Origin: Limnochorda sp. LNt
GTDB taxonomy: Bacteria; Bacillota; Limnochordia; Limnochordales; Geochordaceae
NCBI RefSeq assembly: GCF_035593265.1
Contig: NZ_CP141614.1
Span: forward strand, 2,480,001-2,544,000
Reading direction: 5' to 3'
DNA length: 64,000 nt
Within the stretch, counting starts at the first letter, position 1; the number at the start of each line of letters is the position of its first letter. The translations under genes were made by a program, and so were the position numbers. Below are positions 42,867 through 62,514 of this stretch, piece after piece. The notes under the pieces are model-generated. The model was given only the letters and a program-made list of their open reading frames with translations. It did no database searches and was not told where the DNA came from.

Positions 42867-43415
42867 TCACGAGCCGTTGCGGAAGGGCATGCCCAGCAGC
42901 CGCAAAAGCTCGGCCGCCTCCTCGTCGGTCCGGGCCGTCGTGGCGATGGTGATGTCCATGCCCCGCACCCGGTCCACCTTGTCGTACCGGATCTCGGGGA
43001 AGATGAGCTGCTCGCGGATGCCCAGGCTGTAGTTGCCTCGCCCATCGAAGCTGTCGGGAGAGACCCCGCGGAAGTCTCGGATGCGAGGCAGCGCCACGTT
43101 GATGAGCTTGTCGAGGAAGTGGTACATCCGGTCTCCCCGGAGCGTCACCTTGGCCCCGATGGGCATCCCCTTGCGCAGCTTGAAGGCCGCGATGGAGCGC
43201 CTGGCCCGGGTCACCACGGGCTTCTGACCGCTGATGGCGGTCAGGTCGGCCACGGCGGCGTCCAGCTGCTTGGGGTCCTGCACCGCCTCGCCGACGCCCA
43301 TGTTGATGACCACCTTGGCGAGCCGCGGCACCTCCATCACGTTGCGGTAGCCGAACCGCGCCATCATCGCGGGTACCACTTCCCGGCGATAGCGCTCCTT
43401 CAACCTGGCTTCCAC
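42867..43415 (-). CDS. rplE: 50S ribosomal protein L5
   Basis: 182 residues from GTG 43415. [57 protein letters not shown], and [28 protein letters not shown]. It binds 5S rRNA and contacts P-site tRNA. Between rplX and rpsN. Confidence 0.97.
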   Translation of the reverse strand: MEARLKERYRREVVPAMMARFGYRNVMEVPRLAKVVINMGVGEAVQDPKQLDAAVADLTAISGQKPVVTRARRSIAAFKLRKGMPIGAKVTLRGDRMYHFLDKLINVALPRIRDFRGVSPDSFDGRGNYSLGIREQLIFPEIRYDKVDRVRGMDITIATTARTDEEAAELLRLLGMPFRNGS

Positions 43416-43464
43416 GGCTGTAGGCTGCCTCCCGACGGCGAATGTATCGAAGGGCGCCGAAACC

Positions 43465-43815
43465 TCAATCTATCATCTTTCCGCAGCGAACGCAAACCCG
43501 CACGAGCTCCCCATCGCCCGAGCGCTGCCGGCGGTACCGGCTGGGCTTGTCGCATCCGGGGCAGACCAGCATCACCTTGGAGCTGTCGATGGGACCCGGC
43601 TTCTCGATGACGCCGCCCTGCGGATTGGTGCGGGTCGGTCGGGTGTGGCGCTTCTGGATGTTGACGCCTTCCACCACGATCCGGCCCTTGGCGGGGAAGA
43701 CCTGGAGCACCTTGCCCCGCTTGCCGGCGTCGTCGCCCCGGATCACCTCGACCGTATCGCCCTTGCGCACGTGCAGCTTGCGGGTCGGCCGCTTCACGGC
43801 TGCCTTGGCCGCCAT
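43465..43815 (-). CDS. rplX: 50S ribosomal protein L24
   Basis: 116 residues. KOW motif near the N terminus: [24 protein letters not shown], then [26 protein letters not shown] and the C-terminal [12 protein letters not shown]. The two CxxC pairs in the C-terminal part suggest a zinc-ribbon, as in many Bacillota L24 proteins. It starts 50S assembly and lies at the tunnel exit. Confidence 0.96.
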   Translation of the reverse strand: MAAKAAVKRPTRKLHVRKGDTVEVIRGDDAGKRGKVLQVFPAKGRIVVEGVNIQKRHTRPTRTNPQGGVIEKPGPIDSSKVMLVCPGCDKPSRYRRQRSGDGELVRVCVRCGKMID

Positions 43816-43819
43816 CGTC

Positions 43820-44188
43820 TCAGAGCACCTCCGGCGCCAACGAGAGGATCTTCATGTAGTTCTTCTCCCGCAGCTCACGCGCCACCGGCCCGAAGATGCG
43901 GGTGCCCTTGGGGTTCTCGTCGTCGGCCAGGATGACTGCCGCGTTCTCGTCGAAGCGAATGTAGCTCCCGTCCGGCCGTCGGATGGGGTGCCGTGTCCTC
44001 ACCACCACGGCCTTGACGATGTCGTGCTCCTTCACCATGCCGCCGGGGATCGCCTCCTTGACGGCGCAGACGATGACGTCCCCCACCCCGGCGTAGCGCC
44101 GCTTGGAGCCGCCGAGCACACGGATGCACAGCAGCCGCTTGGCCCCGGTGTTATCCGCGACGTTGAGCACGCTCTCTTGCTGGATCAT
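43820..44188 (-). CDS. rplN: 50S ribosomal protein L14
   Basis: 122 residues. [46 protein letters not shown], and [25 protein letters not shown]. It forms an intersubunit bridge and is the site of RsfS silencing in known bacteria. Four bases upstream of rplX. Confidence 0.97.
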   Translation of the reverse strand: MIQQESVLNVADNTGAKRLLCIRVLGGSKRRYAGVGDVIVCAVKEAIPGGMVKEHDIVKAVVVRTRHPIRRPDGSYIRFDENAAVILADDENPKGTRIFGPVARELREKNYMKILSLAPEVL

Positions 44189-44203
44189 GGTCCTGCTACC
44201 GCC

Positions 44204-44467
44204 TTACTTCGCCCGTGCCAGGATCTGCACGACGCGCCAGCGCTTCTCCTTGCTGAGGGGCCGGGTCTCCATGATGAGCACCCGATCCCCCTCCCGGCAC
44301 TCGTTGTGCTCGTCGTGGGCCTTGAAGCGGCTGGTGCGCCGCAGCACCTTGCCCAGCACCGGGTGGCGCACCAGGCGCTCCACCTCGACCACGACGGTCT
44401 TCATCATCTTGTTGGAGACGACGACGCCCTCGCGCACCTTGCGCTTGCCTCGCTGGTCGTTGGCCAT
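44204..44467 (-). CDS. rpsQ: 30S ribosomal protein S17
   Basis: 87 residues. [35 protein letters not shown] (in pieces), [36 protein letters not shown] fold that helps 30S 5'-domain assembly. Between rpmC and rplN. Confidence 0.96.
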   Translation of the reverse strand: MANDQRGKRKVREGVVVSNKMMKTVVVEVERLVRHPVLGKVLRRTSRFKAHDEHNECREGDRVLIMETRPLSKEKRWRVVQILARAK

Positions 44468-44490
44468 GGTCGACTCGCTGCCCGCCCTCT

Positions 44491-44742
44491 CTAACCCTGC
44501 GTCCGCGCCTCACCGGTCGCCGCCCGGCCCTCGGTGCGGGCCGCGTGCTGGATGCCCAGCTCCCGCTCGCGCAGCACCGTCAGCACCCGCGCGATGTCCT
44601 TGCGCACCTGGCGGATGCGCATCGGGTTGCCGAGCTGCCCGACGGCCTTCTGGAAGCGGAGGTTGAAGAGCTCGGCCTTGAGCTCGTCGACCTTGCGCAC
44701 CAGGTCCTCTCGGCTCAGGTCCCTCAGCTCACGCGCCTTCAC
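44491..44742 (-). CDS. rpmC: 50S ribosomal protein L29
   Basis: 83 residues from GTG 44742 with GAGGGTGTCG upstream; a start at 44757 is open. Core [58 protein letters not shown] in helical form. A ~18-residue tail ([20 protein letters not shown] region) goes beyond the usual end. It lies by the tunnel exit. The start overlaps the rplP end by 14 bases. Confidence 0.94.
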   Translation of the reverse strand: MKARELRDLSREDLVRKVDELKAELFNLRFQKAVGQLGNPMRIRQVRKDIARVLTVLRERELGIQHAARTEGRAATGEARTQG

Positions 44743-45166
44743 CGACACCCTCACCACCCTGCTCCGCCCGGATGATGCGGGTCCGGATCGGCAGCTTGAA
44801 GGCGGCCAGCCGCAGCGCCTCCATCGCGACCGGCTCGGGCACGCCCGCCATCTCGAAGAGGATGCGTCCCGGCTTGACGACGGCGACCCAGTACTCGGGT
44901 GCCCCCTTGCCGCTGCCCATGCGCGTCTCGGCCGGCTTCTTGGTGACGGGCTTGTCGGGAAAGATCCGGATCCAGAGCTTGCCGCCGCGCTTGACCTGCC
45001 GGGTGATGGCGATGCGGGCCGCCTCGATCTGCTGCGCGGTGATCCAGCCGGGCTCCAGGGCCTGCAGCGCGTACTCGCCGGCCTCGATGGTGACGCCCCG
45101 CGTGGCCGTGCCCTTCATGCGGCCCCGCTGCACCTTGCGGTACTTGACCCGCCGTGGCATCAACAT
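44729..45166 (-). CDS. rplP: 50S ribosomal protein L16
   Basis: 145 residues opening [70 protein letters not shown] and [26 protein letters not shown] cover the rest. It organises the A-site region of the large subunit. 10 bases after rpsC. Confidence 0.97.
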   Translation of the reverse strand: MLMPRRVKYRKVQRGRMKGTATRGVTIEAGEYALQALEPGWITAQQIEAARIAITRQVKRGGKLWIRIFPDKPVTKKPAETRMGSGKGAPEYWVAVVKPGRILFEMAGVPEPVAMEALRLAAFKLPIRTRIIRAEQGGEGVGEGA

Positions 45167-45175
45167 GGCTGTGCT

Positions 45176-45883
45176 TCACACCGACCCCTCTGTCGCTCGA
45201 GCGCCTTGGGCCGCCTCCTCGGCACGCCGGTGGCCACCCTCGCCGCCGCGACCCTCGGGAAGCACCTCGCCCTTGTAGATCCAGACCTTGACGCCGATCT
45301 TGCCGTAGGTGGTATTGGCCTCGGCCATGCCGTAGTCGATGTCCGCCCGCAGGGTCGTCAGCGGCACCGACCCCTCCGTCGCCCACTCGTAGCGGGCGAT
45401 CTCGGCGCCGGCGATCCGGCCGGCGATGGCGACCCGTATGCCCTTGGCCCCGAGGCGCATGGCACGCTGCATGGCCTGTCGCATGGCCCGTCGGAAACTG
45501 ATGCGCCGCTCGAGCTGGAAGGCGATGTTCTCGGCCACCAGCTGGGCATCGAGGTCCGGCTTCTCGATCTCGACGACGTTGATGCGCACCTCGCGCCCCG
45601 TCATCTGCTCCAGCTCCTGGCGGAGCCGGTCCACCTCGGCGCCCTGCTTGCCGATGATCATGCCCGGGCGCGCCGTGTGCACCGTGATCCGCACGGTGTT
45701 GGCGGCTCGCTCGATCTCGATGGCGGAGACGCCTGCCTGGTAGAACCGCTGCTTGATGTAGCGCCGCAGCTTGAGATCCTCGTGGAGCAGGGCGGCCAGG
45801 CCCTTCTTGTCGCCGAACCACCGGGACTGCCAGCCCTTGATGACCCCGAGGCGCAGCGCGTACGGGTGCACCTTCTGGCCCAC
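45176..45883 (-). CDS. rpsC: 30S ribosomal protein S3
   Basis: 235 residues from GTG 45883. [23 protein letters not shown], the KH domain ([24 protein letters not shown]), and the C-terminal [41 protein letters not shown] in short blocks. It forms part of the mRNA entry tunnel. A ~25-residue Glu/Arg/Ala tail follows. Confidence 0.97.
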   Translation of the reverse strand: MGQKVHPYALRLGVIKGWQSRWFGDKKGLAALLHEDLKLRRYIKQRFYQAGVSAIEIERAANTVRITVHTARPGMIIGKQGAEVDRLRQELEQMTGREVRINVVEIEKPDLDAQLVAENIAFQLERRISFRRAMRQAMQRAMRLGAKGIRVAIAGRIAGAEIARYEWATEGSVPLTTLRADIDYGMAEANTTYGKIGVKVWIYKGEVLPEGRGGEGGHRRAEEAAQGARATEGSV

Positions 45884-45891
45884 GGATGACG

Positions 45892-46230
45892 CTACTCCCC
45901 TCTGCTGCGCAACACGACCGTGATATGGCTGCTGCGCTTGCGAATCAGGTACGCCATGCCCCTGGCCCGCGGCATGACACGCTTGAGCATGGGCCCCTGG
46001 TCGGCGTAGATGGCCGCGATGTAGAGGCGCCGGGGATCGAGGTTGTAGTTGTTCTGTGCGTTGGCGACCGCCGAGCGCACCACCTTCTCCACCACCGGCG
46101 ACGCCGCCTTGGGCACGAAGCGCAAGATGCTCAGCGCCTGGTCCACGTCCTTGCCGCGGATCAAGTCGATGACCTGGCGTACCTTGCGCGGCGAGATCCG
46201 CTGGTACCGCGCCACCGCCCGTACTTCCAC
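45892..46230 (-). CDS. rplV: 50S ribosomal protein L22
   Basis: 112 residues from GTG 46230; the frame is open to 46416 but the upstream part has no L22 likeness. [55 protein letters not shown], and [21 protein letters not shown]. Its long loop lines the exit tunnel and is a known site of macrolide-resistance changes. Between rpsS and rpsC. Confidence 0.95.
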   Translation of the reverse strand: MEVRAVARYQRISPRKVRQVIDLIRGKDVDQALSILRFVPKAASPVVEKVVRSAVANAQNNYNLDPRRLYIAAIYADQGPMLKRVMPRARGMAYLIRKRSSHITVVLRSRGE

Positions 46231-46288
46231 GCGCTTTGAACCCCTTCCCCGATGGTCACGACCCGGGCCCGCCTGGCCGTCTGCCGCC

Positions 46289-46573
46289 TCACTTGAGCGC
46301 CGTCGAGCGCTCCGTGTGGGCCCCGTGGCCGCGGAAGGTCCGCGTCGGGGCGAACTCGCCCAGCTTGTGACCCACCATGTCCTCCGTGATATAGACGGGG
46401 ACGTGCTTGCGGCCATCGTAGACGGCGATGGTGTGCCCCACCATCTCCGGGAAGATGGTCGAGCGCCGAGACCACGTCTTGATGACCCGTTTCTCGCCCG
46501 TCTCGTTGAGACGCCGCACCTTCTCCAGCAGATGGGCGTCGGCGAAGGGCCCCTTCTTGCGTGAGCGTCCCAT
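46289..46573 (-). CDS. rpsS: 30S ribosomal protein S19
   Basis: 94 residues. [69 protein letters not shown]. Located in the 30S head beside S13. The normal neighbour of rplB. Confidence 0.97.
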   Translation of the reverse strand: MGRSRKKGPFADAHLLEKVRRLNETGEKRVIKTWSRRSTIFPEMVGHTIAVYDGRKHVPVYITEDMVGHKLGEFAPTRTFRGHGAHTERSTALK

Positions 46574-46601
46574 GGTCCAGACGACCGTCCTTACCTATCG
46601 T

Positions 46602-47435
46602 CTAGTCCTGCTTGCGGCGCCGCACGATGAAGCGATCGGACGGCTTGCGCCGCTTGCGGGTCTTGTACCCCAGCGTCGGCTTGCCCCAGGGCGTGACGGG
46701 CCCCGGCATGCCGATGGGCGACTTGCCCTCGCCACCACCGTGCGGGTGGTCGATGGGGTTCATGACCGAGCCGCGCGTGTGCGGCCGCCGTCCCAGCCAC
46801 CGCTTGCGCCCGGCCTTGCCCAGGCTGATGTTCTCGTGCTCGACGTTGCCCACCTGACCGATGGTCGCCCTGCACCGGGCCAGCACCTTGCGGAACTCCC
46901 CCGACGGCAGCCTCAGCGTGACGTACTCGCCCTCCCGGGCCATCACCTGGGCCGCCGCCCCGGCCGCCCGCACCAGCTGCGCGCCCTTGCCGGGCAGGAG
47001 CTCGATGCAGTGCACCATGGAGCCGACGGGGATCGCGCTCAGGGGCAGGGCATTGCCCGGTTTGATGTCGGCCTGGGGCCCGCTCTCGACCCGGTCCCCC
47101 ACCTGCAGTCCCAGCGGGGCCAGGATGTACCGCTTCTCGCCGTCGGCGTAGTGGAGCAAGGCGATGCGAGCCGAGCGATTTGGATCGTACTCGATCGCGG
47201 CCACCCTGGCCGGCACGCCGTCCTTGTCACGCCGGAAGTCGATGACCCGGTAGAGCCGCTTGTGGCCCCCGCCGCGGTGGCGCGACGTGATCCGCCCCTG
47301 GTTGTTGCGGCCGTTGCGCCGCCTGAGGGACCGGGTGAGGGCCTTCTCCGGCTCCTTCTTGGTGATCTCCTCGAAGGTGTACCCGGTGCGATGCCGCAGG
47401 CCCGGCGTCATGGGCCGGTACTGCTTGATCCCCAT
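46602..47435 (-). CDS. rplB: 50S ribosomal protein L2
   Basis: 277 residues. [72 protein letters not shown], and the peptidyl-transferase-near loop [18 protein letters not shown] with the conserved His. The C-terminal tail is [16 protein letters not shown]. One of the largest and most conserved 50S proteins. Confidence 0.97.
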   Translation of the reverse strand: MGIKQYRPMTPGLRHRTGYTFEEITKKEPEKALTRSLRRRNGRNNQGRITSRHRGGGHKRLYRVIDFRRDKDGVPARVAAIEYDPNRSARIALLHYADGEKRYILAPLGLQVGDRVESGPQADIKPGNALPLSAIPVGSMVHCIELLPGKGAQLVRAAGAAAQVMAREGEYVTLRLPSGEFRKVLARCRATIGQVGNVEHENISLGKAGRKRWLGRRPHTRGSVMNPIDHPHGGGEGKSPIGMPGPVTPWGKPTLGYKTRKRRKPSDRFIVRRRKQD

Positions 47436-47444
47436 GGCGCGCCC

Positions 47445-47738
47445 TCACATTCCCTCGAAGATCGGTATCCGCTGGCCCGGAGCCAGCTTGACGATGGCCT
47501 TCTTCCAGTCGGGCCGGCGCCCGGTGAAGCGCCCCATCCGCCGCTGCTTACCCCGCACCCACATGGTGCGGACGTCGAGCACCCTCACGTTGAAGATCTG
47601 CTCGACGGCCTGGCGGATCTGGGTCTTGGTCGCGTCGGGCGCGACCTGGAAGGCGTAGGCATTGGTCTCGCTCATGAGGCGGGTGCTCTTCTCCGTCACC
47701 AGAGGACGGACCAGCACGTCGCGGATGTGCCGCTCCAT
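47445..47738 (-). CDS. rplW: 50S ribosomal protein L23
   Basis: 97 residues from ATG 47738, one base after the rplD stop. [41 protein letters not shown] in parts, [28 protein letters not shown]. It sits at the tunnel exit and docks trigger factor and SRP. Confidence 0.96.
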   Translation of the reverse strand: MERHIRDVLVRPLVTEKSTRLMSETNAYAFQVAPDATKTQIRQAVEQIFNVRVLDVRTMWVRGKQRRMGRFTGRRPDWKKAIVKLAPGQRIPIFEGM

Positions 47739-47739
47739 C

Positions 47740-48366
47740 TCAGCCCAGCGCCTCCTCCAGGGCCGCCACCGCATCCTTGGTCAAGACGACGCGGTCGGCA
47801 TCCACCACCGGGTAGACGCCGAGGGCGTCCGGCGGCAGCAGAGCTACCCCGGGGATGTTGCGAGCGGCCAGGATCACGTTGGGATCCTTCTCGCCCATGA
47901 TGATGAGTGCCTTTTGCCCCTTCACCTTGAGGCCTTCGAGCACCGAGACCATGGCCCGGGTCTTGGGCTCGGAGAGCCGCAGCTGCTCCAGCACCACGAC
48001 CTGGCCATCCCGCAGCTTGGCCGAGAGCGCGGACTTGAGCGCCAGACGCCTCGCCTTGCGGGGGATGGTGAAGCCGTACACCCGCGGCTTGGGGCCGAAG
48101 ACGATCCCGCCGTGCCGCCACAGCGGCGATCGGATGCTCCCCTGGCGTGCCCGGCCGGTGCCCTTCTGGCGCCAGGGCTTGCGCCCGCCGCCGCTCACCT
48201 CGCCCCGCGTCTTGGTGCTGTGCGTCCCCTGGCGGCGGTTGGCCAGGTGCGCCAGTACCGCCTGGTGGATGAGGGCCCGCCTGAGGGGCACGGCCCATAT
48301 CTCATCCCGAAGGGCCATCTCCCCGACCTGCTGCCCTTCCATGTTGAAGACCGGTACGACCGGCAT
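47740..48366 (-). CDS. rplD: 50S ribosomal protein L4
   Basis: 208 residues from ATG 48366 (an ATG one codon earlier is also open). [61 protein letters not shown]-type basic loop in short blocks, then [21 protein letters not shown] and [12 protein letters not shown]. Its loop narrows the exit tunnel. In E. coli L4 also represses the S10 operon. Confidence 0.96.
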   Translation of the reverse strand: MPVVPVFNMEGQQVGEMALRDEIWAVPLRRALIHQAVLAHLANRRQGTHSTKTRGEVSGGGRKPWRQKGTGRARQGSIRSPLWRHGGIVFGPKPRVYGFTIPRKARRLALKSALSAKLRDGQVVVLEQLRLSEPKTRAMVSVLEGLKVKGQKALIIMGEKDPNVILAARNIPGVALLPPDALGVYPVVDADRVVLTKDAVAALEEALG

Positions 48367-48372
48367 CACGCC

Positions 48373-49056
48373 CTACCTGCCCTTCGCCTCGCGCCGGTAC
48401 CGCCGACGGCTGTACAGCTTGCTCGAGCGCACCTCGACGAGGGTACCGGGCGCGCCCGGCACGGCGCCGTGCACCAGCAAGAGGTTGCGCTCCGGGTCGA
48501 TGCCGATCACGCGCAGCGCCTGGATCGTGACGCGCTCCCGCCCCAGCCGACCCGGCATCTTCTTGCCCTTGAGCACCCTCTGGGGTCCCGTGGCCCCCAG
48601 GGTGCCGACCCGCCGGTGGTACATCGACCCGTGACTCATCGGGCCCCGGCGGCTGCCCCAGCGCTTGATCACGCCGGCGAAGCCCTTGCCCCGGGTGAGC
48701 GCCGAGACGTCGACGCGCTCACCCGGCGCGAACTGCTCCACCGTGACGGTGGCACCCGGCTCGAGGGCCGCGAGCCCCTCGCGCTCGCCGGCGTCGAACC
48801 GGAACTCCCGCAGGTGCCGAAGGGTCTGCCGGATGCCGTGGGCCTGCAGGTGCCCGCGCTCGGGCTTGGTCAGCTTGCGCTCGGGCACCGCCTCGTAGCC
48901 CAGCTGCACGGCCGCGTACCCGTCCTTCTCCGGCTGGCGGCGGGCTACGACGATGCAGGGGCCGGCCTCGATCACCGTCACCCCCACCGCCCGGCCGTCG
49001 CCGTCGAACACCTGGGTCATCCCCAGCTTCCTGCCCAGAATCCCCTTGGCGGCCAT
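48373..49056 (-). CDS. rplC: 50S ribosomal protein L3
   Basis: 227 residues. [37 protein letters not shown], the loop [22 protein letters not shown], and [28 protein letters not shown]. Near the peptidyl transferase centre; required for early 50S assembly. Follows rpsJ. Confidence 0.97.
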   Translation of the reverse strand: MAAKGILGRKLGMTQVFDGDGRAVGVTVIEAGPCIVVARRQPEKDGYAAVQLGYEAVPERKLTKPERGHLQAHGIRQTLRHLREFRFDAGEREGLAALEPGATVTVEQFAPGERVDVSALTRGKGFAGVIKRWGSRRGPMSHGSMYHRRVGTLGATGPQRVLKGKKMPGRLGRERVTIQALRVIGIDPERNLLLVHGAVPGAPGTLVEVRSSKLYSRRRYRREAKGR

Positions 49057-49069
49057 GTCCTTTTCCTCG

Positions 49070-49375
49070 CTACAGCTTGATCTCGATGTCCACGCCCGCC
49101 GGCAGGTCCAGCCGCATCAGGGCGTCCACCGTCTTGGGCGTAGGCTCCAGGATGTCGATGAGCCGCTTGTGGGTGCACATGGCGAACTGCTCGCGGGAGT
49201 TCTTGTGCACGTGGGGCGAGCGAAGCACCGTGTAGACGCTCCGCTCCGTGGGCAGGGGGATGGGCCCCGACACCAGTGCACCCGTGCGCTTGGCCGTCTC
49301 GACGATCTTCTCGGCCGAGCTATCCAGGAGTTTGTGGTCAAAGGCCTTGAGTCGGATCCGTATACGCTGAGCCAA
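49070..49375 (-). CDS. rpsJ: 30S ribosomal protein S10
   Basis: 101 residues from TTG 49375. [56 protein letters not shown] in parts, and [29 protein letters not shown]. The AGGAGG is only one base before this TTG, so the GGGAGG ten bases upstream is the likely ribosome site; an in-frame stop lies just above. Also the NusE partner in antitermination. Confidence 0.96.
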   Translation of the reverse strand: MAQRIRIRLKAFDHKLLDSSAEKIVETAKRTGALVSGPIPLPTERSVYTVLRSPHVHKNSREQFAMCTHKRLIDILEPTPKTVDALMRLDLPAGVDIEIKL

Positions 49376-49449
49376 ACCTCCTGCCCCTCCCTATCGAAGC
49401 CATTACCCCACGCGACAAGTTGTCAAGGTGCCTGACGCCTCGACGCGCG

Positions 49450-50652
<1,203 letters not shown>

Positions 50653-50686
50653 CTTGGCTCGTGCCTCCCTCTTTGCCCCTGCCGCC

Positions 50687-52762
50687 CTACACGCGGGCCA
50701 GCAGCTCCTGCGCGATGTTGGCTGGCACTTCCTCGTAATGGGAGAACTGCATGGTGTACGTCGCGCGTCCCTGGGTCATGGACCGCAGATCCGTGGCGTA
50801 GCCAAACATGGTCGCCAGCGGCACCCGGGCCCGGACGACCTGCGTGTTGCCTCGTCGCTCCATGCCCTCGACGTGGCCCCGGCGCGCGTTGAGATTGCCG
50901 ATGACGTCCCCCAGGAACTCCTCCGGCGTCACCACCTCGACGCTCATGATGGGCTCCAGCAAGACCGGCTCCGCCTTGCGGGCCGCCTCCTTGAACGCCA
51001 TGGACGCCGCCACCTTGAAGGCCATCTCCGACGAGTCCACCTCGTGGTAGGAGCCGTCGAAGAGGGTCACCCGCACGTCCACGACGGGGTAGCCAGCCAG
51101 CACGCCGTTTTGCATGGCCTCACGCACGCCCGCCTCGACCGCGGGGATGTACTCCTTGGGGACCACACCCCCCACGATCTTGTTGACGAACTCGAAGCCC
51201 GCGCCGGCAGCAAGAGGCTCCAGCTCCAGCCAGACGTGGCCGTACTGGCCCCGCCCACCCGTCTGGCGAATGAACCGCCCCTCGGCCTGGACCTTGCGCC
51301 GGATGGTCTCCCGGTAGGCCACCTGGGGCCGCCCCACGTTGGCCTCCACCTTGAACTCCCGAAGGAGGCGGTCGACGATGATCTCCAGGTGCAGCTCGCC
51401 CATGCCTGCGATGAGCGTCTGCCCCGTCTCCGCGTCGACCCGCACCCGAAACGTGGGGTCCTCCTCGGCCAGACGCTGAAGGGCGACCCCGAGCTTATCC
51501 TGGTCAGCCTTGGTCTTGGGCTCGATAGACTGCGAGATGACCGGCTCGGGAAACTGGGGCGCCTCCAGCAAGATGGGCGCCTCCTCGGCGCAGAGCGTGT
51601 CGCCGGTCACCGTCTGGCGCAGCCCGACGGCCGCCACGATGTCGCCCGAGGCGGCCGCCTCGACGTCCTCCCGATGGTTGGCGTGCATCCGCAAGATACG
51701 CCCGATGCGCTCCTTGGCCCGCTTGTTGGCGTTGTAGACGTACGTGCCGGACCGGAGCACGCCGGAGTAGACACGCAAATAGCAAAGCTTGCCTACGTAC
51801 GGATCGACCTGGATCTTGAAGGCCAGAGCCGCCAGAGGCGCCTGGTCCACCAGCTCCCGCGTCAGGGTCTCGCCGCTGTCGGGGTGGGTGCCCTCCACCG
51901 GGGGCAGATCCAGGGGAGAGGGCAGGTAGTCGACCACGGCGTCGAGCAGCGGCTGCACGCCTTTGTTGCGGAAGGACGAGCCGCACAACACCGGCACCAG
52001 CCGCCCCGTGACGGTGGCCTGCCGCAGCGCGCGCCGCAGGGCTTCGATCTCGATCGCCTCGCCCTCCAGGTAGCGCGCCATCAACTCGTCGTCGGTCTCG
52101 ACGATGGCCTCGACCGTGGCCTGGCGGGTGCGCTCCACCAGCTCGGCCATCTCGGCCGGGATGTCGGTCTCGTCGCTGCGGGTGCCCAGGTCGTCGACGT
52201 AGAGGATGGCCTTGCGGCGCAGCAGATCCACGACGCCGCGGAAGCTGTCCTCCACCCCGACCGGCAGCTGGATCGGCACGGCCCTCGCACCCAGACGCCG
52301 CCGGATGTCGTCGACGACCCGCAGGAAGTCGGCCCCGACCCGGTCCATCTTGTTGACGTACGCGAGGCGGGGGACCCCGTAGCGATCCGCCTGGCGCCAG
52401 ACCGTCTCCGACTGGGGCTCCACCCCCTGCACGGCGTCGAAGATGGCCACCGCGCCGTCCAGCACGCGCAGGGACCGCTCCACCTCGACGGTGAAGTCGA
52501 CGTGCCCCGGGGTATCGATGATGTTGATGCGGAAGCCCCGCCAGTAGCAGGTCGTCGCCGCCGAGGTGATGGTGATGCCCCGCTCCCGCTCCTGGACCAT
52601 CCAGTCCATGGTCGCGGCGCCCTCGTGCACCTCGCCGATGCGGTGCACCTTGCCCGTGTAGAACAAGATCCGCTCGGTCGTGGTGGTCTTGCCGGCGTCG
52701 ATATGAGCCATGATCCCGATGTTTCGGGTCTTCTCGATGGGCACCTCACGAACCGACGACAC
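50687..52762 (-). CDS. fusA: Elongation factor G
   Basis: 691 residues from GTG 52762. Translocase GTPase: [50 protein letters not shown] and [12 protein letters not shown] in the G domain, then [21 protein letters not shown], and domain IV with [18 protein letters not shown] and the C-terminal [16 protein letters not shown]. Length and order are standard for the translational form. Between rpsG and tuf. Confidence 0.97.
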   Translation of the reverse strand: MSSVREVPIEKTRNIGIMAHIDAGKTTTTERILFYTGKVHRIGEVHEGAATMDWMVQERERGITITSAATTCYWRGFRINIIDTPGHVDFTVEVERSLRVLDGAVAIFDAVQGVEPQSETVWRQADRYGVPRLAYVNKMDRVGADFLRVVDDIRRRLGARAVPIQLPVGVEDSFRGVVDLLRRKAILYVDDLGTRSDETDIPAEMAELVERTRQATVEAIVETDDELMARYLEGEAIEIEALRRALRQATVTGRLVPVLCGSSFRNKGVQPLLDAVVDYLPSPLDLPPVEGTHPDSGETLTRELVDQAPLAALAFKIQVDPYVGKLCYLRVYSGVLRSGTYVYNANKRAKERIGRILRMHANHREDVEAAASGDIVAAVGLRQTVTGDTLCAEEAPILLEAPQFPEPVISQSIEPKTKADQDKLGVALQRLAEEDPTFRVRVDAETGQTLIAGMGELHLEIIVDRLLREFKVEANVGRPQVAYRETIRRKVQAEGRFIRQTGGRGQYGHVWLELEPLAAGAGFEFVNKIVGGVVPKEYIPAVEAGVREAMQNGVLAGYPVVDVRVTLFDGSYHEVDSSEMAFKVAASMAFKEAARKAEPVLLEPIMSVEVVTPEEFLGDVIGNLNARRGHVEGMERRGNTQVVRARVPLATMFGYATDLRSMTQGRATYTMQFSHYEEVPANIAQELLARV

Positions 52763-52819
52763 GAACTCCCAATCCCCCTACGGCTGGCGACCCGACCACC
52801 GCCTGGGCCACCGTCCGCC

Positions 52820-53290
52820 TCACCAGCGGTAGTGCGCGAAGGCCCGGTTAGCCTCCGCCATGCGGTGCGTATCCTCCCGGCGCTTGACGGCGCCGCCCTG
52901 GCCGTTGGCTGCATCCAGCAGCTCGTGGGCCAGGCGCTCCTGCATGGTATGGTCCTTGCGCTGACGCGCGTACTCGACGATCCACCGCAACCCCAACGAG
53001 ACCCGCCGCTCCGGCCGCACCTCGATGGGTACCTGGTACGTGGCGCCACCGACCCGGCGCGGGCGCACCTCCAGCATGGGCATGGCGTTTTTGAGCGCCT
53101 GATCGAGCACCTCGACCGGATCCCGGCCGGCGCGTTCCCGGATCAGGTCCAACGCCCCGTAGACGATGCGCTGGGCCAGGCTCTTCTTGCCGTCCCGCAT
53201 CACCTTGTTGATGAGCCGATGCACCAGCTCGCTGTTGTAGAGCGGATCTGGTGCCACCTCCCTGCGCGGCGCCGGTCCCCTGCGCGGCAT
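52820..53290 (-). CDS. rpsG: 30S ribosomal protein S7
   Basis: 156 residues. [35 protein letters not shown] in parts, [44 protein letters not shown] and [38 protein letters not shown] in blocks. It nucleates the 30S head; in E. coli it represses the str operon. Confidence 0.97.
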   Translation of the reverse strand: MPRRGPAPRREVAPDPLYNSELVHRLINKVMRDGKKSLAQRIVYGALDLIRERAGRDPVEVLDQALKNAMPMLEVRPRRVGGATYQVPIEVRPERRVSLGLRWIVEYARQRKDHTMQERLAHELLDAANGQGGAVKRREDTHRMAEANRAFAHYRW

Positions 53291-53406
53291 CCACGCCCTC
53301 CCCCTCGACTCTAGCTCGTGACCCCCGAGGAGCGCAGGCTACCCCCCATGCCTCGGTCGACGTCGTCACTGGGCGAGGGGAAAGCCTCGGGTCGGGGGCC
53401 GTGTCG

Positions 53407-53823
53407 TCACTTGGGCCGCTTGGCCCCGTACTTCGACCGGCCCTGCCGCCGGTTTGCCACACCGGCTGCGTCCAGAGTCCCGCGAATGATGTGGTAGCGG
53501 ACTCCAGGCAGGTCCTTGACGCGTCCGCCCCGGATGAGCACCACCGAGTGCTCCTGGAGGTTGTGGCCCTCCCCGGGGATGTACGCGGTCACCTCGATGC
53601 CATTGGTCAGGCGGACCCGTGCCACCTTGCGAAGCGCAGAGTTGGGCTTCTTGGGTGTGGTGGTGTAGACACGGGTGCACACCCCTCGCTTCTGAGGGGC
53701 GCCCTCCGGCCGCTCGAGACGCCGGCCGGTCCGGGTGTTCTGCACGAAGTGGAACGCCGGCGCCTTGCTCTTGCGCTCCACCTGCTTGCGCCCCTGCCGC
53801 ACCAGCTGATTGAAGGTCGGCAA
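53407..53823 (-). CDS. rpsL: 30S ribosomal protein S12
   Basis: 138 residues from TTG 53823, with GGGGAG about 10 nt upstream; an upstream extension is open but does not match the family. [19 protein letters not shown], then [58 protein letters not shown] in blocks. Lysines in KKPNS and the RVKDLPG loop are present, the wild-type form associated with streptomycin sensitivity. Decoding-centre protein. Confidence 0.96.
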   Translation of the reverse strand: MPTFNQLVRQGRKQVERKSKAPAFHFVQNTRTGRRLERPEGAPQKRGVCTRVYTTTPKKPNSALRKVARVRLTNGIEVTAYIPGEGHNLQEHSVVLIRGGRVKDLPGVRYHIIRGTLDAAGVANRRQGRSKYGAKRPK

Positions 53824-53827
53824 GTGC

Positions 53828-54103
53828 CTATGCTCCCCCCTTCCTCTGCCGCTTCGCATCGGCGGGCGGCTCCTCCGCCACGAGCGCCGCCGCGGACGCT
53901 CCGACGTCGATGCCGCACGCCCTGCCGAGCGCCTGCATGCTGTCGACGTAGATCAGCTCCACCGCCAGCCGCTGGCTCAGCTCCACGATGGGCCGGGTCA
54001 CCGCGGGGTCCGCATCCCTCGCCACGTAGACGACCTGAGCCACGCCGCGGTGCAGAGCCCGCAACGTCTGCCGCGCCCCGACCGCTCGGCGCTCTCGCCT
54101 CAA
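53828..54103 (-). CDS. L7Ae/YbxF-family ribosome-associated protein
   Basis: About 91 residues from a TTG at 54103. ATG codons further up lie on or before the promoter at 54219-54247 and cannot be used in that transcript. The L7Ae/L30e/Gadd45 fold reads [48 protein letters not shown] in short blocks, then [17 protein letters not shown]. Relatives (YbxF/YlxQ) bind kink-turn RNA. It is first in the block before rpsL, the usual place in Bacillota. The Lys/Arg/Ala tail KRQRKGGA ends close to rpsL. Confidence 0.85.
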   Translation of the reverse strand: MRRERRAVGARQTLRALHRGVAQVVYVARDADPAVTRPIVELSQRLAVELIYVDSMQALGRACGIDVGASAAALVAEEPPADAKRQRKGGA

Positions 54104-54218
54104 CCGCGCAAGCGCCCCGGGCGGATCCGTCCTGCCGGGGATCGCTCCCGCTCGATCGGCCTCAAACCCTTGCGTGGCGCGGCCTGGCGGCGTTTTCGGG
54201 CCGCCCGAGCACTCCCTC

Positions 54219-54247
54219 ATTCTAGCATCGGCCCTCAGGGCTGTCAA
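54219..54247 (-). promoter_or_regulatory. Strong housekeeping promoter of the L7Ae-rpsL-ribosomal block
   Basis: Minus strand reads perfect TTGACA (complement of 54242-54247), 17 nt, TAGAAT (complement of 54219-54224), with TGC before the -10 as an extended element. The start near 54212 gives a leader of about 110 nt before the TTG at 54103. The gap 54104-54355 otherwise holds only this promoter and the long hairpin at 54274-54344. Confidence 0.85.
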
Positions 54248-54273
54248 TTCGCGATCATCACGCATCGTCACAC

Positions 54274-54344
54274 GGCAGGGGGCTCCCTGCACCACGCGAG
54301 GGCAACCCCCGTCCCGGTCCCCGCGCGCAGGCGAGCCCCCTGCC
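54274..54344. terminator. Hairpin downstream of rpoC
   Basis: GGCAGGGGGCTC (54274-54285) pairs perfectly over 12 bp with GAGCCCCCTGCC (54333-54344). The loop is long (about 47 nt). It lies just after the rpoC stop on the minus strand and before the next promoter. No T-run follows. Confidence 0.45.
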
Positions 54345-54355
54345 CCTGGCTCCCG

Positions 54356-58018
<3,663 letters not shown>

Positions 58019-58093
58019 GGCTCGCTCTACCCCCTCGGGCGCCCGGGCCACCCCGCCCGGCCCCTAAGTCGCATCGGCTTCGGGTAAAGCCCG

Positions 58094-62185
<4,092 letters not shown>

Positions 62186-62514
62186 ACGGCATCACCCCGC
62201 TCGGACGACTTCGAGCAACCCGAAAGAGCGGCAGGAGAAGCGCGCGGCCCCCTCGAAGAGAAGGCCGGAGCCGCCTCCTCCCGTGCGAGTGACGGATAGG
62301 CCCCCGGCGTGACGGGTGCACCCATCCGAGGGTCGGTTCAGGCAAGACGACGTGGATGACTCACGCTCCGTGGGCGCCGCGACTTGGGGCCGCGGCCAGC
62401 GTGCTGAATACGACACGGCGCCTACCCGGACCCGCCTCGACGTCCCGGATAGCGCCCGGCGAGACTCCCTCGTCCCGTAATCATGACGCGCAGACAGGCT
62501 GCCCGCACCGGGCC
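62186..62514 (-). promoter_or_regulatory. Long rpoB leader
   Basis: From the promoter at 62515-62544 to the rpoB TTG there are about 320 nt on the minus strand. No gene-like ORF is convincing in it. The inverted repeat GGGTGCACCC with flanking CGGAT and ATCCG (about 62295-62330) could fold. Leaders of this size before rpoB in other bacteria carry attenuation sites; none can be proven here. Confidence 0.35.

Noticed and set aside
49400-49426. TTGACA (complement of 49421-49426) between tuf and rpsJ as a promoter
   Set aside because: No acceptable -10 at 15-19 nt (closest TAATGG at 15 nt); probably chance or very weak.
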